This document shows, piece after piece, positions 63,853 through 64,000 of a stretch of DNA of 64,000 nucleotides. Origin of the DNA: Deltaproteobacteria bacterium (lineage in GTDB: Bacteria; Myxococcota; Kuafuiibacteriia; Kuafuiibacteriales; Kuafuiibacteriaceae); contig WYAZ01000029.1 in NCBI GenBank assembly GCA_011526105.1, positions 18,359 through 82,358 on the forward strand. The letters run 5' to 3'. Numbering within the stretch: position 1 is the stretch's first letter; every line of letters starts with the position of its first letter. Both the position numbers and the translations under genes were made by a program. The notes under the pieces were generated by a model. It was given only the letters and a program-made list of their open reading frames with translations. It did no database searches and was not told the DNA's origin.

Positions 63853-63923
63853 CTCGGTCGGGGTGTTGAGATGAGCTCTAGTCCCCTGGAAACGTAGAGG
63901 CTAGCAAATGTCGCCGGCCCTCT

Positions 63924-63942
63924 TCGCGGCTGCTCGCCGCGA
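63924..63942 (+). terminator. Possible hairpin after the amidase gene
   Basis: TCGCGGC, loop TGCTC, GCCGCGA: a perfect 7-base-pair stem 72 bases after the amidase stop. No U-run follows, so it is at best a weak or Rho-assisted terminator. Confidence 0.4.
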
Positions 63943-63963
63943 CGCCTTTGGCTCTCGTCGGTT

Positions 63964-63980
63964 GAATACAGAGAGTATTC
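63964..63980. promoter_or_regulatory. Possible operator or hairpin near the window end
   Basis: GAATAC, five bases, GTATTC: a 6-base AT-containing inverted repeat in an otherwise GC-rich region. It could be a second hairpin behind the amidase gene or an operator for a gene starting beyond the window; the sequence ends too soon to tell. Confidence 0.3.
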
Positions 63981-64000
63981 GCCCTCCTCGCGCGACGACC

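Noticed and set aside
63924..63942. Strong intrinsic terminator after the amidase gene
   Set aside because: The stem is good but no U-run follows, so it is listed only as a possible weak terminator.

Overview
The window is a GC-rich, densely packed stretch of chromosome from what is very probably a member of the Myxococcota (order Polyangiales or a close relative). The evidence is the gene content. There are four Hanks-type Ser/Thr kinases and a PP2C phosphatase, many lipoproteins and secreted PEGA, InlB-like and FG-GAP repeat proteins, a MYXO-CTERM-like sorting signal, an MglA-family protein and an AglZ/FrzS-like receiver plus coiled-coil protein. I see no rRNA, tRNA, CRISPR array, insertion sequence or phage gene.

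Layout. 0-6.2 kb: an MglA-like pseudo-GTPase, then a minus-strand unit of membrane kinase, TPR protein and giant InlB/FG-GAP lipoprotein. 6.2-8.7 kb: divergent moeB (with an N-terminal rhodanese) and moaA for molybdenum cofactor synthesis. 8.8-12.2 kb: a PEGA-like repeat protein, a PEGA membrane protein coupled to an MlaF-type ATPase, and a small Cys-rich lipoprotein. 12.2-15 kb: the only gap over 300 bases, holding inverted hexamer arrays, then an in-frame fusion of a MYXO-CTERM-like protein with a sulfatase-modifying-factor (FGE) lipoprotein. 15-18.2 kb: glycerate 2-kinase, a WaaP-like pseudokinase and a PEGA protein. 18.2-23.4 kb: two kinases, one with two cyclic-nucleotide-binding domains, and a PP2C phosphatase. 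23.5-26.3 kb: a transaldolase/phosphoglucose isomerase fusion. 26.3-32.1 kb: an SGNH hydrolase diverging from two tandem class A beta-lactamase-like proteins and two lipoproteins, the second split by frameshifts. 32.1-41.3 kb: a five-gene minus-strand operon (DUF4175, peptidase-MA/TPR, MoxR, DUF58, BatA-VWA). 41.5-43.3 kb: ECF sigma factor, putative anti-sigma factor and a secreted protein. 43.3-45.6 kb: a coupled operon of HicB-like protein, arginase-like protein and lipoprotein, preceded by a 164-base inverted repeat. 45.8-48.7 kb: a kinase with a DUF4388 tail and a GNAT enzyme. 48.9-54.1 kb: a GT2 synthase and, convergent and overlapping it, the pseudo-receiver coiled-coil protein. 54.2-64 kb: a GNAT enzyme, small secreted proteins (one with GLG1-type Cys repeats), acs, an MBL-fold hydrolase, two lipoproteins of one divergent family, and an amidase.

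Working together: the region mixes housekeeping metabolism (Moco, glycerate, acetate, pentose phosphate) with envelope and signalling genes. Many neighbours are coupled by ATGA or GTGA overlaps. Convergent genes usually lie 0-30 bases apart with no visible terminator. The two widest convergent spacers both carry ACGTTC-type hexamer arrays. Start codons were often moved inward from the longest frame where a signal peptide, a domain start or an overlap with the previous stop made this the better choice; the reasons are given per gene.
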